Below are positions 18,096-26,070 of a stretch of 64,000 nt of DNA, piece after piece. Position 1 is the first letter of the stretch, and each line of letters begins with the position of its first letter. This DNA comes from JASGIT01 sp047601665. GTDB lineage: Bacteria > Pseudomonadota > Gammaproteobacteria > Burkholderiales > Burkholderiaceae_C. The notes below the pieces were generated by a model. That model was not told the origin of the DNA. It was given only the letters and a program-made list of their open reading frames with translations, and did no database searches. The stretch spans positions 62,001-126,000 of the forward strand of contig JASGIT010000001.1 of assembly GCA_047601665.1 (NCBI GenBank). The letters are read 5' to 3'. The position numbers and the translations under genes are program-made.

Positions 18096-18866
18096 TCAGG
18101 ACGCCAGCCATACGCAGGCCGCCAAGCGCCCGCTGCCGCCCAACGCACGGGTGTCGCGCCGGTGCGAGAAGAAGCGTGCGGCGTTGCCCACCGTGCACCA
18201 GGGGGCGCTGCCGTCGTTGCCGTAAACGGCGGTAACGCCCAGTTGCGCCAGGCGCCGGCGCGCCAGGCCCGCGAGATCGGCGAGGTATTTGCCACCGCCG
18301 TGCGCCGCGAAGCAGGCTGCGGCCCCTGCATCGCGGCCGCAGAACGCGGCGCGCACCTCGGGGCCGACTTCGAACGCCCGCGGGCCTATACAGGGGCCCA
18401 GCCACGCTATGGTTTCAGTAGCATCCAGCGCTTGTCCCGCTTGGTCCAGAGGCCAAAAACGTTCAAAAACCGCTTCCAGCACGCCATCGGCCAGCCCCCG
18501 CCAGCCTGCGTGCGCGGCGGCCACCACGCGGCCGCCGCGGTGCGCCAGCAGCACGGGCAGGCAATCGGCCACCATGATGGTGCAGGCTACGCCGGGCTGG
18601 GCGCTGATGCAGGCGTCGGCCTCGGTGCCGTCGGAGGTGTCAGCGCCCAAATGGACGACCTGCGTGCCGTGCACCTGGCGCAGAAACACGGGGCGCGCGC
18701 CGACGGCCCGGGCCAGCGCGGCGCGATTGGCCTGCACGGCGGCGGGGTCGTCGCCCACGTGGTCGCCCAGGTTGAGGCTGTCGAACGGCGCGGCGCTGAC
18801 TCCGCCCTCGCGCGTGGTGCACAGGGCGCGCACGCCGGGCGGGGCGGGCCAGTCGGGTTCGAACAT
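18096..18866 (-). CDS. pgeF: Peptidoglycan editing factor / YfiH (laccase-domain) family protein
   Basis: Multicopper polyphenol oxidase-like protein of 256 residues. The metal/catalytic residues of the family are readable: His in RQVHGTQVV, Cys in VADCLPVLLAH, His in AAAHAGWRGLADGV. Other members are reported as purine nucleoside phosphorylases or as enzymes removing wrong amino acids from peptidoglycan precursors. It starts by TGATG overlap with the isomerase gene. Residues around FERFWPLDQAGQALDATETI are encoded by a dispersed repeat (copy C) and are probably a lineage-specific insertion in a surface loop. Confidence 0.88.
   Translation of the reverse strand: MFEPDWPAPPGVRALCTTREGGVSAAPFDSLNLGDHVGDDPAAVQANRAALARAVGARPVFLRQVHGTQVVHLGADTSDGTEADACISAQPGVACTIMVADCLPVLLAHRGGRVVAAAHAGWRGLADGVLEAVFERFWPLDQAGQALDATETIAWLGPCIGPRAFEVGPEVRAAFCGRDAGAAACFAAHGGGKYLADLAGLARRRLAQLGVTAVYGNDGSAPWCTVGNAARFFSHRRDTRALGGSGRLAACVWLAS
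18414..18470 (+). repeat. Dispersed repeat, copy C, inside pgeF
   Basis: Repeat blocks CAGTAGCATCCAGCGCTTG, then GGTCCAGAGGCC, then AAAAACGTTCAAAA lie fully inside the pgeF coding region and are read in frame on the opposite strand without a stop. Confidence 0.78.
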
Positions 18867-19537
18867 CACGCTTCGGCGTCCGGGCAGGCCGAGGGCTGGG
18901 CCTGCTGGAAGGCGGGCAGCGCCATGCAGGCGGCGTGCGCGGCCTGCACGCGCGGCAGGCCGTCCAGGCCCACGTCGAAACGCCGGGCGTTGAAGATCTG
19001 CGGCACCAGGCAGCAGTCGGCCAGCGTGGGGGCGTCGCCCCAGCAGTAGTCCGACGTCGGCAGGCCCGCCTGCGCGCGCTCGGCGGCCAGCAGCGCCAGT
19101 TGGCGCTCGAAGGCTTCCAGGCCGCTGCGCACCCAGTGGCGGTACCACCGGTTCTTGGCGTCTTCGTCCACCTTCAACTCGCGTACCAGGTACTTGAGCA
19201 CGCGCAGGTTGTTGAGCGGGTGGATTTCGCACGCCACCATCTGCGCCAGCGCGCGCACCTGGGCGCGGCCCAGCGCGTCGGCGGGCAGCAGGCGCGGCAC
19301 GGCGGGGCAGGTTTCTTCCAGGTATTCGATGATGGCAAGGGACTCGGACAGCAGATGGCCGTCGTCGGTCTCCAGCCGGGGCACCAGCGCATCGCCCTGC
19401 GCGTCCGCGTAGGGGGCCTGGCGGTGGTCGCCGCGCACGAGGTGCACGGGCAGGTAGTCGAAGGGCAGGCCCTTGAGGCGCAGTGCGATGCGCACGCGGA
19501 ACGACGCGGAGGAGCGAAAGTAGCTGTAGAGCTTCAT
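18866..19537 (-). CDS. maiA: Maleylacetoacetate/maleylpyruvate isomerase, zeta-class GST
   Basis: Glutathione-dependent cis-trans isomerase of 223 residues. The N-terminal thioredoxin-like domain begins KLYSYFRSSASFRVRIAL with the zeta-class SSxS glutathione motif. LSESLAIIEYLEE is the conserved helix, and the all-helical C-domain has ACEIHPLNNLRVLKYL. Start at MKLYSYF (19537). It is divergent from an FAH-family hydrolase, the next enzyme in tyrosine/homogentisate or gentisate breakdown. Which ring-cleavage product is used cannot be decided because no dioxygenase gene is nearby. Confidence 0.87.
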   Translation of the reverse strand: MKLYSYFRSSASFRVRIALRLKGLPFDYLPVHLVRGDHRQAPYADAQGDALVPRLETDDGHLLSESLAIIEYLEETCPAVPRLLPADALGRAQVRALAQMVACEIHPLNNLRVLKYLVRELKVDEDAKNRWYRHWVRSGLEAFERQLALLAAERAQAGLPTSDYCWGDAPTLADCCLVPQIFNARRFDVGLDGLPRVQAAHAACMALPAFQQAQPSACPDAEA

Positions 19538-19601
19538 GCGGTCGAGCATAGCGCGCTGCGTCTACACTTGCCCGGATAAACAACCAAAGAGAGACACCGC
19601 C

Positions 19602-20297
19602 ATGAGCTACGTGATTCCCCAGCCCCCCGTCGCCAGCCTGCCCGTGGTGGGCACGGACAGCCGCTTTCCGGTGCACCGCATTTACTGCGTGGGCCGCAAC
19701 TACGCGGAGCACGCCAAGGAAATGGGCTTCACGGGCCGCGAGCCGCCGTTCTTCTTCATGAAGCCGGCCGATGCGGTGCTGGCCGTGAACGCGGACGAAA
19801 CAGGCCAGATGCCCTACCCCAGCCTGACGGCCAGCCTGCACCACGAGGTGGAGCTGGTCGTCGCCATTGGCGTGGGCGGCAAGAACATCGCGGCGGCCGA
19901 TGCCGCGCGCCACATCTACGGCTATGCCGTGGGCCTGGACATGACGCGGCGCGACCTGCAGAACGAGATGAAGAAGCAGGGCCGCCCGTGGTGCATTGGC
20001 AAGGGCTTCGAGCACAGCGCGCCCATGGGCCCCATCGTGCCCGCAGCGCAGGCCGGCAGCGTGGACAACGCCGCCATCTGGCTGCAGGTGAATGGCGCGG
20101 ATCGCCAGCGCAGCACCACGGCACAACTCATCTGGAGCATTGGCGAGACCATAGAACACCTGTCCGCCGCGTGGGAGCTGCAGCCGGGCGACCTGATCTT
20201 CACCGGCACGCCCGAGGGCGTGGGCGCGGTGGTGCGTGGCGACACGCTATATGGCGGCGTGGATGGCCTGCCGCCCCTGCGCGTGACGATGGTTTGA
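19602..20297 (+). CDS. Fumarylacetoacetate hydrolase family protein (fumarylpyruvate hydrolase-like)
   Basis: FAH-fold hydrolase of 231 residues cleaving a C-C bond in a fumaryl-keto acid. Family landmarks: IYCVGRNYAEHAKEMG, then PPFFFMKPADA, the metal-binding HHEVELVVAIG with its paired Glu, GYAVGLDMTRRDLQ, and the closing FTGTPEGVGAVVRGD. The start follows an AGAGA site. The short length and the SYVIPQPPVASLPV opening resemble NagK-type fumarylpyruvate hydrolases of the gentisate pathway. It is paired head to head with the zeta-class isomerase. Confidence 0.87.
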   Translation: MSYVIPQPPVASLPVVGTDSRFPVHRIYCVGRNYAEHAKEMGFTGREPPFFFMKPADAVLAVNADETGQMPYPSLTASLHHEVELVVAIGVGGKNIAAADAARHIYGYAVGLDMTRRDLQNEMKKQGRPWCIGKGFEHSAPMGPIVPAAQAGSVDNAAIWLQVNGADRQRSTTAQLIWSIGETIEHLSAAWELQPGDLIFTGTPEGVGAVVRGDTLYGGVDGLPPLRVTMV

Positions 20298-20321
20298 CCC
20301 TGGCTTGACGGAGCGCACGAA

Positions 20322-20888
20322 TTGGCTACCTTCCCCCGCCGCCCCATACAGCACTGCAGCCAATGCGGTGCCGCCGTGGTCTACCGCCTGCCCGACGACG
20401 GCGACAACAAACCCCGCGCCGTCTGCACGGTGTGCCACACCGTCCATTACGAAAACCCGCTGATGGTGGTGGGCACGGTGCCGGTGCTGGGCGACAAGGT
20501 GCTGCTGTGCCAGCGCAACATCGAGCCGCGCAAGGGCAAGTGGACGCTGCCCGCGGGCTTCATGGAGCTGAACGAAACCACCTCGGAAGGCGCGGCGCGC
20601 GAGACGGTGGAGGAAGCCGGGGCGCAGTTCGAGATCGGCCCGCTGTTCTCGCTGCTGAACGTGCGCCGCGTGGGCCAGGTGCACCTGTTCTACCGCGCCA
20701 CGCTGACCAGCGACCAGTTCGACCCCGGCCATGAAACCATGCAGGCCCGGCTGTTCACGGAAGACGAGATTCCGTGGGAGGAATTGGCCTTCCGCACCGT
20801 GCGCACCACGCTGGAGCACTATTTCGCCGAGCGGCGCGATGGCCCGCCGCACAGCCCGGGCGCGGTGTTGTGCGTGGATATCGAGTAA
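20322..20888 (+). CDS. Nudix hydrolase with N-terminal zinc ribbon
   Basis: Pyrophosphohydrolase of 188 residues. The Nudix box runs from the GFMELNETTSEGAARETVEE stretch into AGA, matching GX5EX7REUXEEXGU. Before it are two CxxC pairs (CSQC and CTVC), a zinc ribbon as in NudC-type enzymes. TTG at 20322 is the only in-frame start that keeps the first zinc pair, with a GGAG site about 9 bases upstream. Substrate class may be NADH or ADP-ribose-like; this is family inference. Confidence 0.85.
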   Translation: MATFPRRPIQHCSQCGAAVVYRLPDDGDNKPRAVCTVCHTVHYENPLMVVGTVPVLGDKVLLCQRNIEPRKGKWTLPAGFMELNETTSEGAARETVEEAGAQFEIGPLFSLLNVRRVGQVHLFYRATLTSDQFDPGHETMQARLFTEDEIPWEELAFRTVRTTLEHYFAERRDGPPHSPGAVLCVDIE

Positions 20889-20898
20889 CCGGGCGCAC

Positions 20899-21531
20899 TC
20901 ACTCGTCTTGCCGCCAACGGGTGAGCCCCATCAGTTCCAGCGTGGACTGGCCTTGCACCAGCGCCTCCATCATCCTGGCCTCCTTGTCCGCACGGGCTTG
21001 ACCGTCCGCCAGGGTGCGCGCGGCATGGGCCGCGGGAATGACGAGCACGCCGTCATCGTCGGCCACCACCAGATCGCCCGCGGCCACGGGCGTGCCCGTG
21101 AAGCTGATGGGCCGGCCCGCCGAGGGCGCGCTGGCCTTGATGGTGCCGCGCATCGAGACTCCGCGCGTGAACACCGGAAAGCGCCGCGCCGTCAGCGCCG
21201 CGATGTCGCGCACGCCGCCGTCGATCACCAGGCCGATGACGCCAGCCGCCTCGGCCGCCACCGTCAGCACCTCGCCCCAGTAGCCCGCGACAAAGCCGCC
21301 CGTGGATACCACGAGAATGCTGCCGCGCGGCGCCTTCTCCATGGCGATGTGGATGGACAGGTTGTCGCCCGGCGAGCATTCCAGCGGATAGGCCGGCCCG
21401 GCGATGGACGCGCCCGCCCACACGGGGCGGATGGCGATGTCGGCGGCGCTGGTATCCAGGCCCGAAGCCTCGAACAGCGTGGAGGTGCCGAGCCTGCGGG
21501 CTTGTGCGAGTTGTTCCGTGGTGTAGGTCAT
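20899..21531 (-). CDS. RraA family aldolase/regulator-like protein (paralogue 1)
   Basis: RraA-like fold, 210 residues. Members with the D-X20-R-D motif are metal-dependent 4-hydroxy-4-methyl-2-oxoglutarate (or carboxy) aldolases. Here the motif has Glu instead of Asp: YWGE, twenty residues, then RD in GGVRDI. Start ATG 21531 is preferred because AAGGAG sits eight bases upstream; a GTG at 21540 overlaps the previous stop. It is the last of an operon with paralogue 2, and the convergent Nudix gene ends 10 bp away. Substrate unknown. Confidence 0.82.
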   Translation of the reverse strand: MTYTTEQLAQARRLGTSTLFEASGLDTSAADIAIRPVWAGASIAGPAYPLECSPGDNLSIHIAMEKAPRGSILVVSTGGFVAGYWGEVLTVAAEAAGVIGLVIDGGVRDIAALTARRFPVFTRGVSMRGTIKASAPSAGRPISFTGTPVAAGDLVVADDDGVLVIPAAHAARTLADGQARADKEARMMEALVQGQSTLELMGLTRWRQDE

Positions 21532-21536
21532 GACGC

Positions 21537-22199
21537 TCACTCCTTGGTTTGCAGCGTGTGGTAGCCCAGCGCGGCGCGCGCCTCGCCCAGGGTCTTGCCC
21601 TGGCTGATCTGTTCACGGATGCGCGATTCGACTTCCTCGATCTTGCGGGCCGTTTCGGCCACCTCGCGGGCACGGCCGCGCGGCACGATGACCACGCCGT
21701 TGGCATCGGCCACCACGATGTCGCGCGCGGCCACGCGCACGGTGCCGATGGCGACCGTGGTGTTCACCGATTCGACCTGCACGCGATCCTTGCCGGTACG
21801 CATGAAGCGGCCTGCCGAGAACATGGGGTAGCCGTCGCCCAGCGCCTTGCCCACGTCGCGGCACACGCCGTCGATCACCGTGGCGGCGATGCCGCGCAGG
21901 CCGGCGTACTGGGTCATGATGTCGCCCCAGACGGTGCAGTCGGTGCGCCCGTCGTTGTCGATCACCACTACGTCGCCGGGCGCCACGTCGTCGATGAAGT
22001 CGCCCACCGTGCCGGGCGGATCGCCCGCCGGCACGTACTTGACGGTGAAGGCCGGGCCGACCACGGCCTTGCCGTAGTCGTCCAGCGGCATGATGCCCAG
22101 CGCCTGGCCGTGCAGGCCCAGCTTGTCCATGGCGTCGGAGACGCCGGGGGTGTCCAGCCCTTCGAAGAGGGCGACCAGTTCCTGGTCTTGTGCGTTCAT
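21537..22199 (-). CDS. RraA family aldolase-like protein (paralogue 2)
   Basis: Protein of 220 residues with a complete D-X20-R-D metal/aldolase motif: VWGD followed after twenty residues by the RD of GVCRDV. The N-terminus LDTPGVSDAMDKLG is typical of the family. The C-terminal helix is charged. It starts just upstream of paralogue 1, 23 bp after the Bug receptor gene, so receptor, paralogue 2 and paralogue 1 look like one transcript. It probably cleaves a 4-hydroxy-2-oxo acid to pyruvate plus a keto acid. Confidence 0.85.
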   Translation of the reverse strand: MNAQDQELVALFEGLDTPGVSDAMDKLGLHGQALGIMPLDDYGKAVVGPAFTVKYVPAGDPPGTVGDFIDDVAPGDVVVIDNDGRTDCTVWGDIMTQYAGLRGIAATVIDGVCRDVGKALGDGYPMFSAGRFMRTGKDRVQVESVNTTVAIGTVRVAARDIVVADANGVVIVPRGRAREVAETARKIEEVESRIREQISQGKTLGEARAALGYHTLQTKE

Positions 22200-22221
22200 G
22201 CGTGTTGCTCCTGGGTGCATA

Positions 22222-23196
22222 TCAATCGACCTTCGCGCCCGTCCGCTGGACGAGCGCTTCCCACTGCGGCGCTTCTTGCTGCACGAATTGCTGGTACTGC
22301 GGCACGCTGTAGCCGGAGTTCAGCGAATCCAGCTTGGCGAGCGCCTCCGTCACCTGCGGCGTTTTGAGAACTTCGCGCACGCTGCCGTTCAGCCGCTCCA
22401 CCAGCGGTGCAGGCGTGCCTTTGGGCACGAACACGCCATACCAGTTGGTCGCCACGAATTGGGGGTAGCCCAGTTCCTTCATCGTCGGCACGTTGGGCAG
22501 GCCGGGAGAGCGCTTTTCGCCCGTGGTGGCCAGGGCGCGGATCTTTCCGCCGGCCAGGTGCGGGATGATGGCGCTCGTACCCTCGAAGGCGAACGACACG
22601 TTGCCCGCCAGCACGTCCTGGATGGCCGGACCCGAGCCGCGGTACGGCACGTGCGTGGCCGCCGCGCCCAGGTCCAGCCGGAGTTGCTCGCCCAGCAGAT
22701 GGTGCGGCGTGCCCGCGCCGGGCGAGGCGTAGGAATACTTGCCGGGGTTGGCCTTCAGCAGCAGGACGAACTGCTTCACGTCCTGCACCGGCAGTTGCGC
22801 GTTGACGTACAGCACCATGGGCATGGCCGCCACCTCGGCCACGGGCTGCAGCGCCTGCATGGGGTCGGTGGCCAGCTTGTAGAGGTTGCGGCTGATCACT
22901 ACGTTGGTGGCGTTGCCCAGCAGCCAGGTGCAGCCGTCGGCCTTGGCCGTGGCAACCTGCGCGGTGCCGATGTTGCCGGAGGCCCCGGTCTTGTTGTCCA
23001 CCACGATGGTCGCGCCCAGCCGCTGCGTGAGCCCCGGCACGAGCAGGCGCGCCAGCAGGTCGCTGGAGCCGCCCGGCGGGTACGGCACGATGAACTTGAC
23101 GACCTTGCACGGAAAGGCCGCCGGGGCCTGGGCGAAGGCCGCGCCGCTGGCGGCGGCCAGCAGGGCGCAAGCGAGGGATAGGCGATGCAGGCGCAT
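22222..23196 (-). CDS. Bug/TctC family periplasmic solute-binding protein
   Basis: Carboxylate receptor of 324 residues. The signal peptide ends at AFAQ near residue 23, followed by VKFIVPYPPGGSSDLL, DNKTGASGNIG, and ATHVPYRGSGPAIQDVL. An extra Cys pair (FPCK near the start and DGCTW) could form a disulfide, unusual for Bug proteins. It sits between RraA paralogues 3 and 2 on the same strand, so it probably captures the substrate of those enzymes. Confidence 0.88.
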   Translation of the reverse strand: MRLHRLSLACALLAAASGAAFAQAPAAFPCKVVKFIVPYPPGGSSDLLARLLVPGLTQRLGATIVVDNKTGASGNIGTAQVATAKADGCTWLLGNATNVVISRNLYKLATDPMQALQPVAEVAAMPMVLYVNAQLPVQDVKQFVLLLKANPGKYSYASPGAGTPHHLLGEQLRLDLGAAATHVPYRGSGPAIQDVLAGNVSFAFEGTSAIIPHLAGGKIRALATTGEKRSPGLPNVPTMKELGYPQFVATNWYGVFVPKGTPAPLVERLNGSVREVLKTPQVTEALAKLDSLNSGYSVPQYQQFVQQEAPQWEALVQRTGAKVD

Positions 23197-23221
23197 GGAT
23201 GTCTCCTGTATGAAATTGGAA

Positions 23222-23276
23222 TGAAATCAGCCTCCAGCGCCCGTCCATCAAGCGCTTCCAGCTATCACTTTTGAAT
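23222..23276 (-). repeat. Dispersed repeat, copy D
   Basis: Lies between the Bug receptor and RraA paralogue 3. On the minus strand: AAAAGTGATAGCTGGAAGCG, then CTTGATGGACGGGCG, then CTGGAGGCTGATTTCA. It starts at the stop codon of the upstream gene. Confidence 0.75.
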
Positions 23277-23944
23277 TACTTCGAGGGAGCGGCGATGGCC
23301 TCGAACTCCTTGTCGTGCATCACCTCGGCCACCGGGCGGCCCGCGCGTACGGCGGCCACCATGCCATCCTGGCGGCGGGCGATGCGCTCGCCCAGGTCGA
23401 GCACGTCCCCGATGCGCGCGGCGGGCACGAAGACGGCGCCGCAGCGGTCGGCGATCACGTAGTCGTCCTCGTGCACGGTGACGCCCGCCATCCGCACCGG
23501 CGTGCCCGAGGCGGTCTGGACCACGCGGTTGCGCGCGCTGACCATGGTCACGCCCCGGCCATAGACCGGGTAGCCGATGGACGCGCTGCCGTCGATGTCG
23601 CGGCTCAGGCCGTCGATCACCGTGCCGCGCACCTGCCTCGCCTTCGCGGCGTTGGCCAGGATGTCGCCCCAGCACGAGACGCCCTCCGCACCGCCCGCCA
23701 CCACCAGCACACGGTCATCGGTGGTCACCGCGTCGATCACGGGCGAGATCAGGTGCACCGTGGGCTGGGCATCGCCCTTGGGACCCAGCTGGACGGTGCT
23801 GGCGCGGCCCACGATGCTGGGACAGTCCCACAGCGGGCGCAGGCCACAGGTGGCGCCGGGCAGGCCGAGGAAGTCGAGCGCGTCGGAGATGGTGTTGGTG
23901 TCCAGCGCCGCGAGGCGTTCGAGAGGAGTGCGTGGGGTCGTCAT
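23276..23944 (-). CDS. RraA family aldolase-like protein (paralogue 3)
   Basis: RraA fold, 222 residues, with a complete D-X20-R-D motif (CWGD, twenty residues, RD of GLSRDI). The opening LAALDTNTISDALDFLGLPG is typical. The family includes aldolases of protocatechuate and methylgallate breakdown and the RNase E regulator RraA; the D-X20-R-D motif favours an aldolase. First gene of the minus-strand operon and divergent from the LysR gene, which is the likely regulator. Confidence 0.85.
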   Translation of the reverse strand: MTTPRTPLERLAALDTNTISDALDFLGLPGATCGLRPLWDCPSIVGRASTVQLGPKGDAQPTVHLISPVIDAVTTDDRVLVVAGGAEGVSCWGDILANAAKARQVRGTVIDGLSRDIDGSASIGYPVYGRGVTMVSARNRVVQTASGTPVRMAGVTVHEDDYVIADRCGAVFVPAARIGDVLDLGERIARRQDGMVAAVRAGRPVAEVMHDKEFEAIAAPSK

Positions 23945-24041
23945 GGCGATGGTTTCCGGGATGGGATGGCCGGATGATCGCGACGCGCGGCTGATACGTG
24001 AAATACTATTGAACTATCTGCCTCATACGAATTACGGAATC

Positions 24042-24965
24042 ATGGGCACCATCGACTACCGCCTGATCCGCCAGCTCTGGATGTTCCTGGCCGTGGCCGA
24101 GGAACAGAACTTCGGCCGCGCCGCCGCACGCTTGGCCATGTCGCAGCCGCCGCTCACCGAGCAGATCAAGGTGCTGGAGCATTCGCTCGGGCTGCGCCTG
24201 TTCGAGCGCTCGCGGCGCGGCACCCAGCTCAGCCCGGCGGGCGCGGCCATCCTGCCCGCCGTGCGCCAGTTCGCGCTGCAGGTGGAGCAACTGGAGCGCG
24301 TGGTGCGCGAGGTGGCGGCGGGCCAGTCGGGCGTGCTGCACGTGGGCGCCATCACCTCGGCCATGCTGGAGACGGTGCCCCAGCTGCTGGAGCACCTCAA
24401 GCGCACGCACCCCAAGCTCACCGTGTTCGTGCGCGAGATCGACAGCGTGGACGCGATCGCGGGCCTGGAGGCGGGCGAACTGGACCTGGCCTTCGCGCGG
24501 CTCGATGGCACGGTAGGCGGCGAGGCCGGCGGCAACGGCATCTCCACCCTGCCGCTGACCGAAGACCGGCTGGCCGTGGCGCTGCCCGCCGGGCACGCGC
24601 TGGCCGCTCAGGCGCGCATACGGCTCAAATCGCTGGCCGCCGAGCCGCTGGTGATGTCGGCGCGGCAGGTCAGCCCCGTGTATTTCGACATGCTCACCCA
24701 CACCTGCCGCGCGCACGGCTTCGCGCCGCGCGTGCTGCACGAGGTGCGCTCCGTCAGCTCGCAGATCGCCTACGTGGGCTGCGGCCAGGGCGTGGCGCTG
24801 GTGCCCGCCTCCATGCGCCGGCTGGCGCCCGCCAACGTGGTGGTGCGGCCCCTGTTCGAAAAGATCATGGTCGTCACCGCCGCCGCTGTGTGGAACGAGA
24901 ACCGCCACCACCCGATGGTGCGCGAGGCCATTGCGTGGCTGCGGTCGCCCAGGCCGGCGAAGTAA
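24042..24965 (+). CDS. LysR family transcriptional regulator
   Basis: LTTR of 307 residues. The N-terminal winged helix contains FLAVAEEQNFGRAAARLAMS and PPLTEQIKVLEHSLGLRLFE, then the effector domain with VGAITSAMLETVPQLLEHL. It is divergent from the RraA/Bug operon (about 97 bp between starts), the normal arrangement for a LysR gene and its target. The gap is AT-richer than the surroundings and contains two ATACG boxes, candidate LysR half-sites. A carboxylate or aromatic-acid effector is likely but not shown. Confidence 0.9.
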   Translation: MGTIDYRLIRQLWMFLAVAEEQNFGRAAARLAMSQPPLTEQIKVLEHSLGLRLFERSRRGTQLSPAGAAILPAVRQFALQVEQLERVVREVAAGQSGVLHVGAITSAMLETVPQLLEHLKRTHPKLTVFVREIDSVDAIAGLEAGELDLAFARLDGTVGGEAGGNGISTLPLTEDRLAVALPAGHALAAQARIRLKSLAAEPLVMSARQVSPVYFDMLTHTCRAHGFAPRVLHEVRSVSSQIAYVGCGQGVALVPASMRRLAPANVVVRPLFEKIMVVTAAAVWNENRHHPMVREAIAWLRSPRPAK

Positions 24966-25079
24966 GCGCCGCCTGCCTCTTTCTCATACCGCCAAAGTAT
25001 CAGAGCCATTCGGAGAAAGGATTTTTCAAATCTCCTGCGTACGCCCACCATCGCGGCCACTTACAACCCAGGAGACTCC

Positions 25080-26066
25080 ATGCCACCGTTCTTCCGCCCA
25101 CTGGCCGTTGCGCTGCTCGGCGCCGCCCTGCTGGCCCCGGCCCTGTCGCGCGCCCAGGCAGCCGACAGCTATCCCAATCGCCCCATCAAACTGCTCGTGC
25201 CCTGGGCCGCCGGCGGCGCCACCGATGCGCTGGCGCGGCTGATCGGTGCCAAGCTCACGGCGCGGCTCAAACAGCCCGTGGTGGTGGACAACAAGGGCGG
25301 CGCGGGCGGCACCATCGGCACGAGCGCCTTCACCAAGGAAAAGCCCGATGGCTACAACCTGCTCATGGCCACCAGTTCGGCCAACGTGGCCGGGCCGTAC
25401 CTGTACGCCAAGCCGGGCTTCGACCCGGTCAAGGATTTCACGCCCATCGCCTATGTGGCGATGATCCCCAATGTGCTGGAAGTCTCGTCCGCCTCACGCT
25501 TCAAGACCGCGCAGGACTTGATTGCCGAGGCGAAGAAAAACCCCGGCACCCTCACCTACGGCTCGGGCGGCAATGGCTCGTCGCAGCACCTGTCGTCGTC
25601 GCTGCTGCAGAAGGTGGCGGGCATCCGGATCACCCATGTGCCCTACAAAGGCAGCGGTCCGGCGCTCACGGATTTGATGGGCGGCCAGGTGGACTTCATC
25701 CTTGACACCGGCTCGCTCGGCCATGTGAAAAGCGGCAACCTCAAGGCACTGGCCGTGGCATCGAGCAAGCGCCTGCCCGCGCTGCCCGATGTGCCCACGT
25801 TCGCCGAACTGGGCTACAAGGACATGATCGCCTCGGCCTGGTACGGCGTGCTGGCGCCGGCAGGGCTGCCCAAGCCGGTCCAGGACAAGCTGAATACCGA
25901 AATCAACGCCGTGCTCAAAGACCCGGACACGCGCAAGCAGATCGAGATGACCCTCGGCGGCATCGTGTCCGACGGCGAATCGCCCGCCTGGTTCGGCGGC
26001 TTCATCCAGAGCGAACTCAAGCGCTATGCCGAGATCGTGAAGCTCTCGGGCGCCAAGGCGGAGTAA
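25080..26066 (+). CDS. Bug/TctC family periplasmic solute-binding protein
   Basis: Third Bug receptor of the window, 328 residues. Signal peptide to about residue 27 (SRAQAAD), then PIKLLVPWAAGGATDALARL, DNKGGAGGTIGTS, and ITHVPYKGSGPALTDLMG. An AGGAGA ribosome site precedes ATG 25080. It is followed 5 bp later by the flavoprotein gene, so uptake and oxidation are probably cotranscribed. Confidence 0.89.
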   Translation: MPPFFRPLAVALLGAALLAPALSRAQAADSYPNRPIKLLVPWAAGGATDALARLIGAKLTARLKQPVVVDNKGGAGGTIGTSAFTKEKPDGYNLLMATSSANVAGPYLYAKPGFDPVKDFTPIAYVAMIPNVLEVSSASRFKTAQDLIAEAKKNPGTLTYGSGGNGSSQHLSSSLLQKVAGIRITHVPYKGSGPALTDLMGGQVDFILDTGSLGHVKSGNLKALAVASSKRLPALPDVPTFAELGYKDMIASAWYGVLAPAGLPKPVQDKLNTEINAVLKDPDTRKQIEMTLGGIVSDGESPAWFGGFIQSELKRYAEIVKLSGAKAE

Positions 26067-26070
26067 GGGC

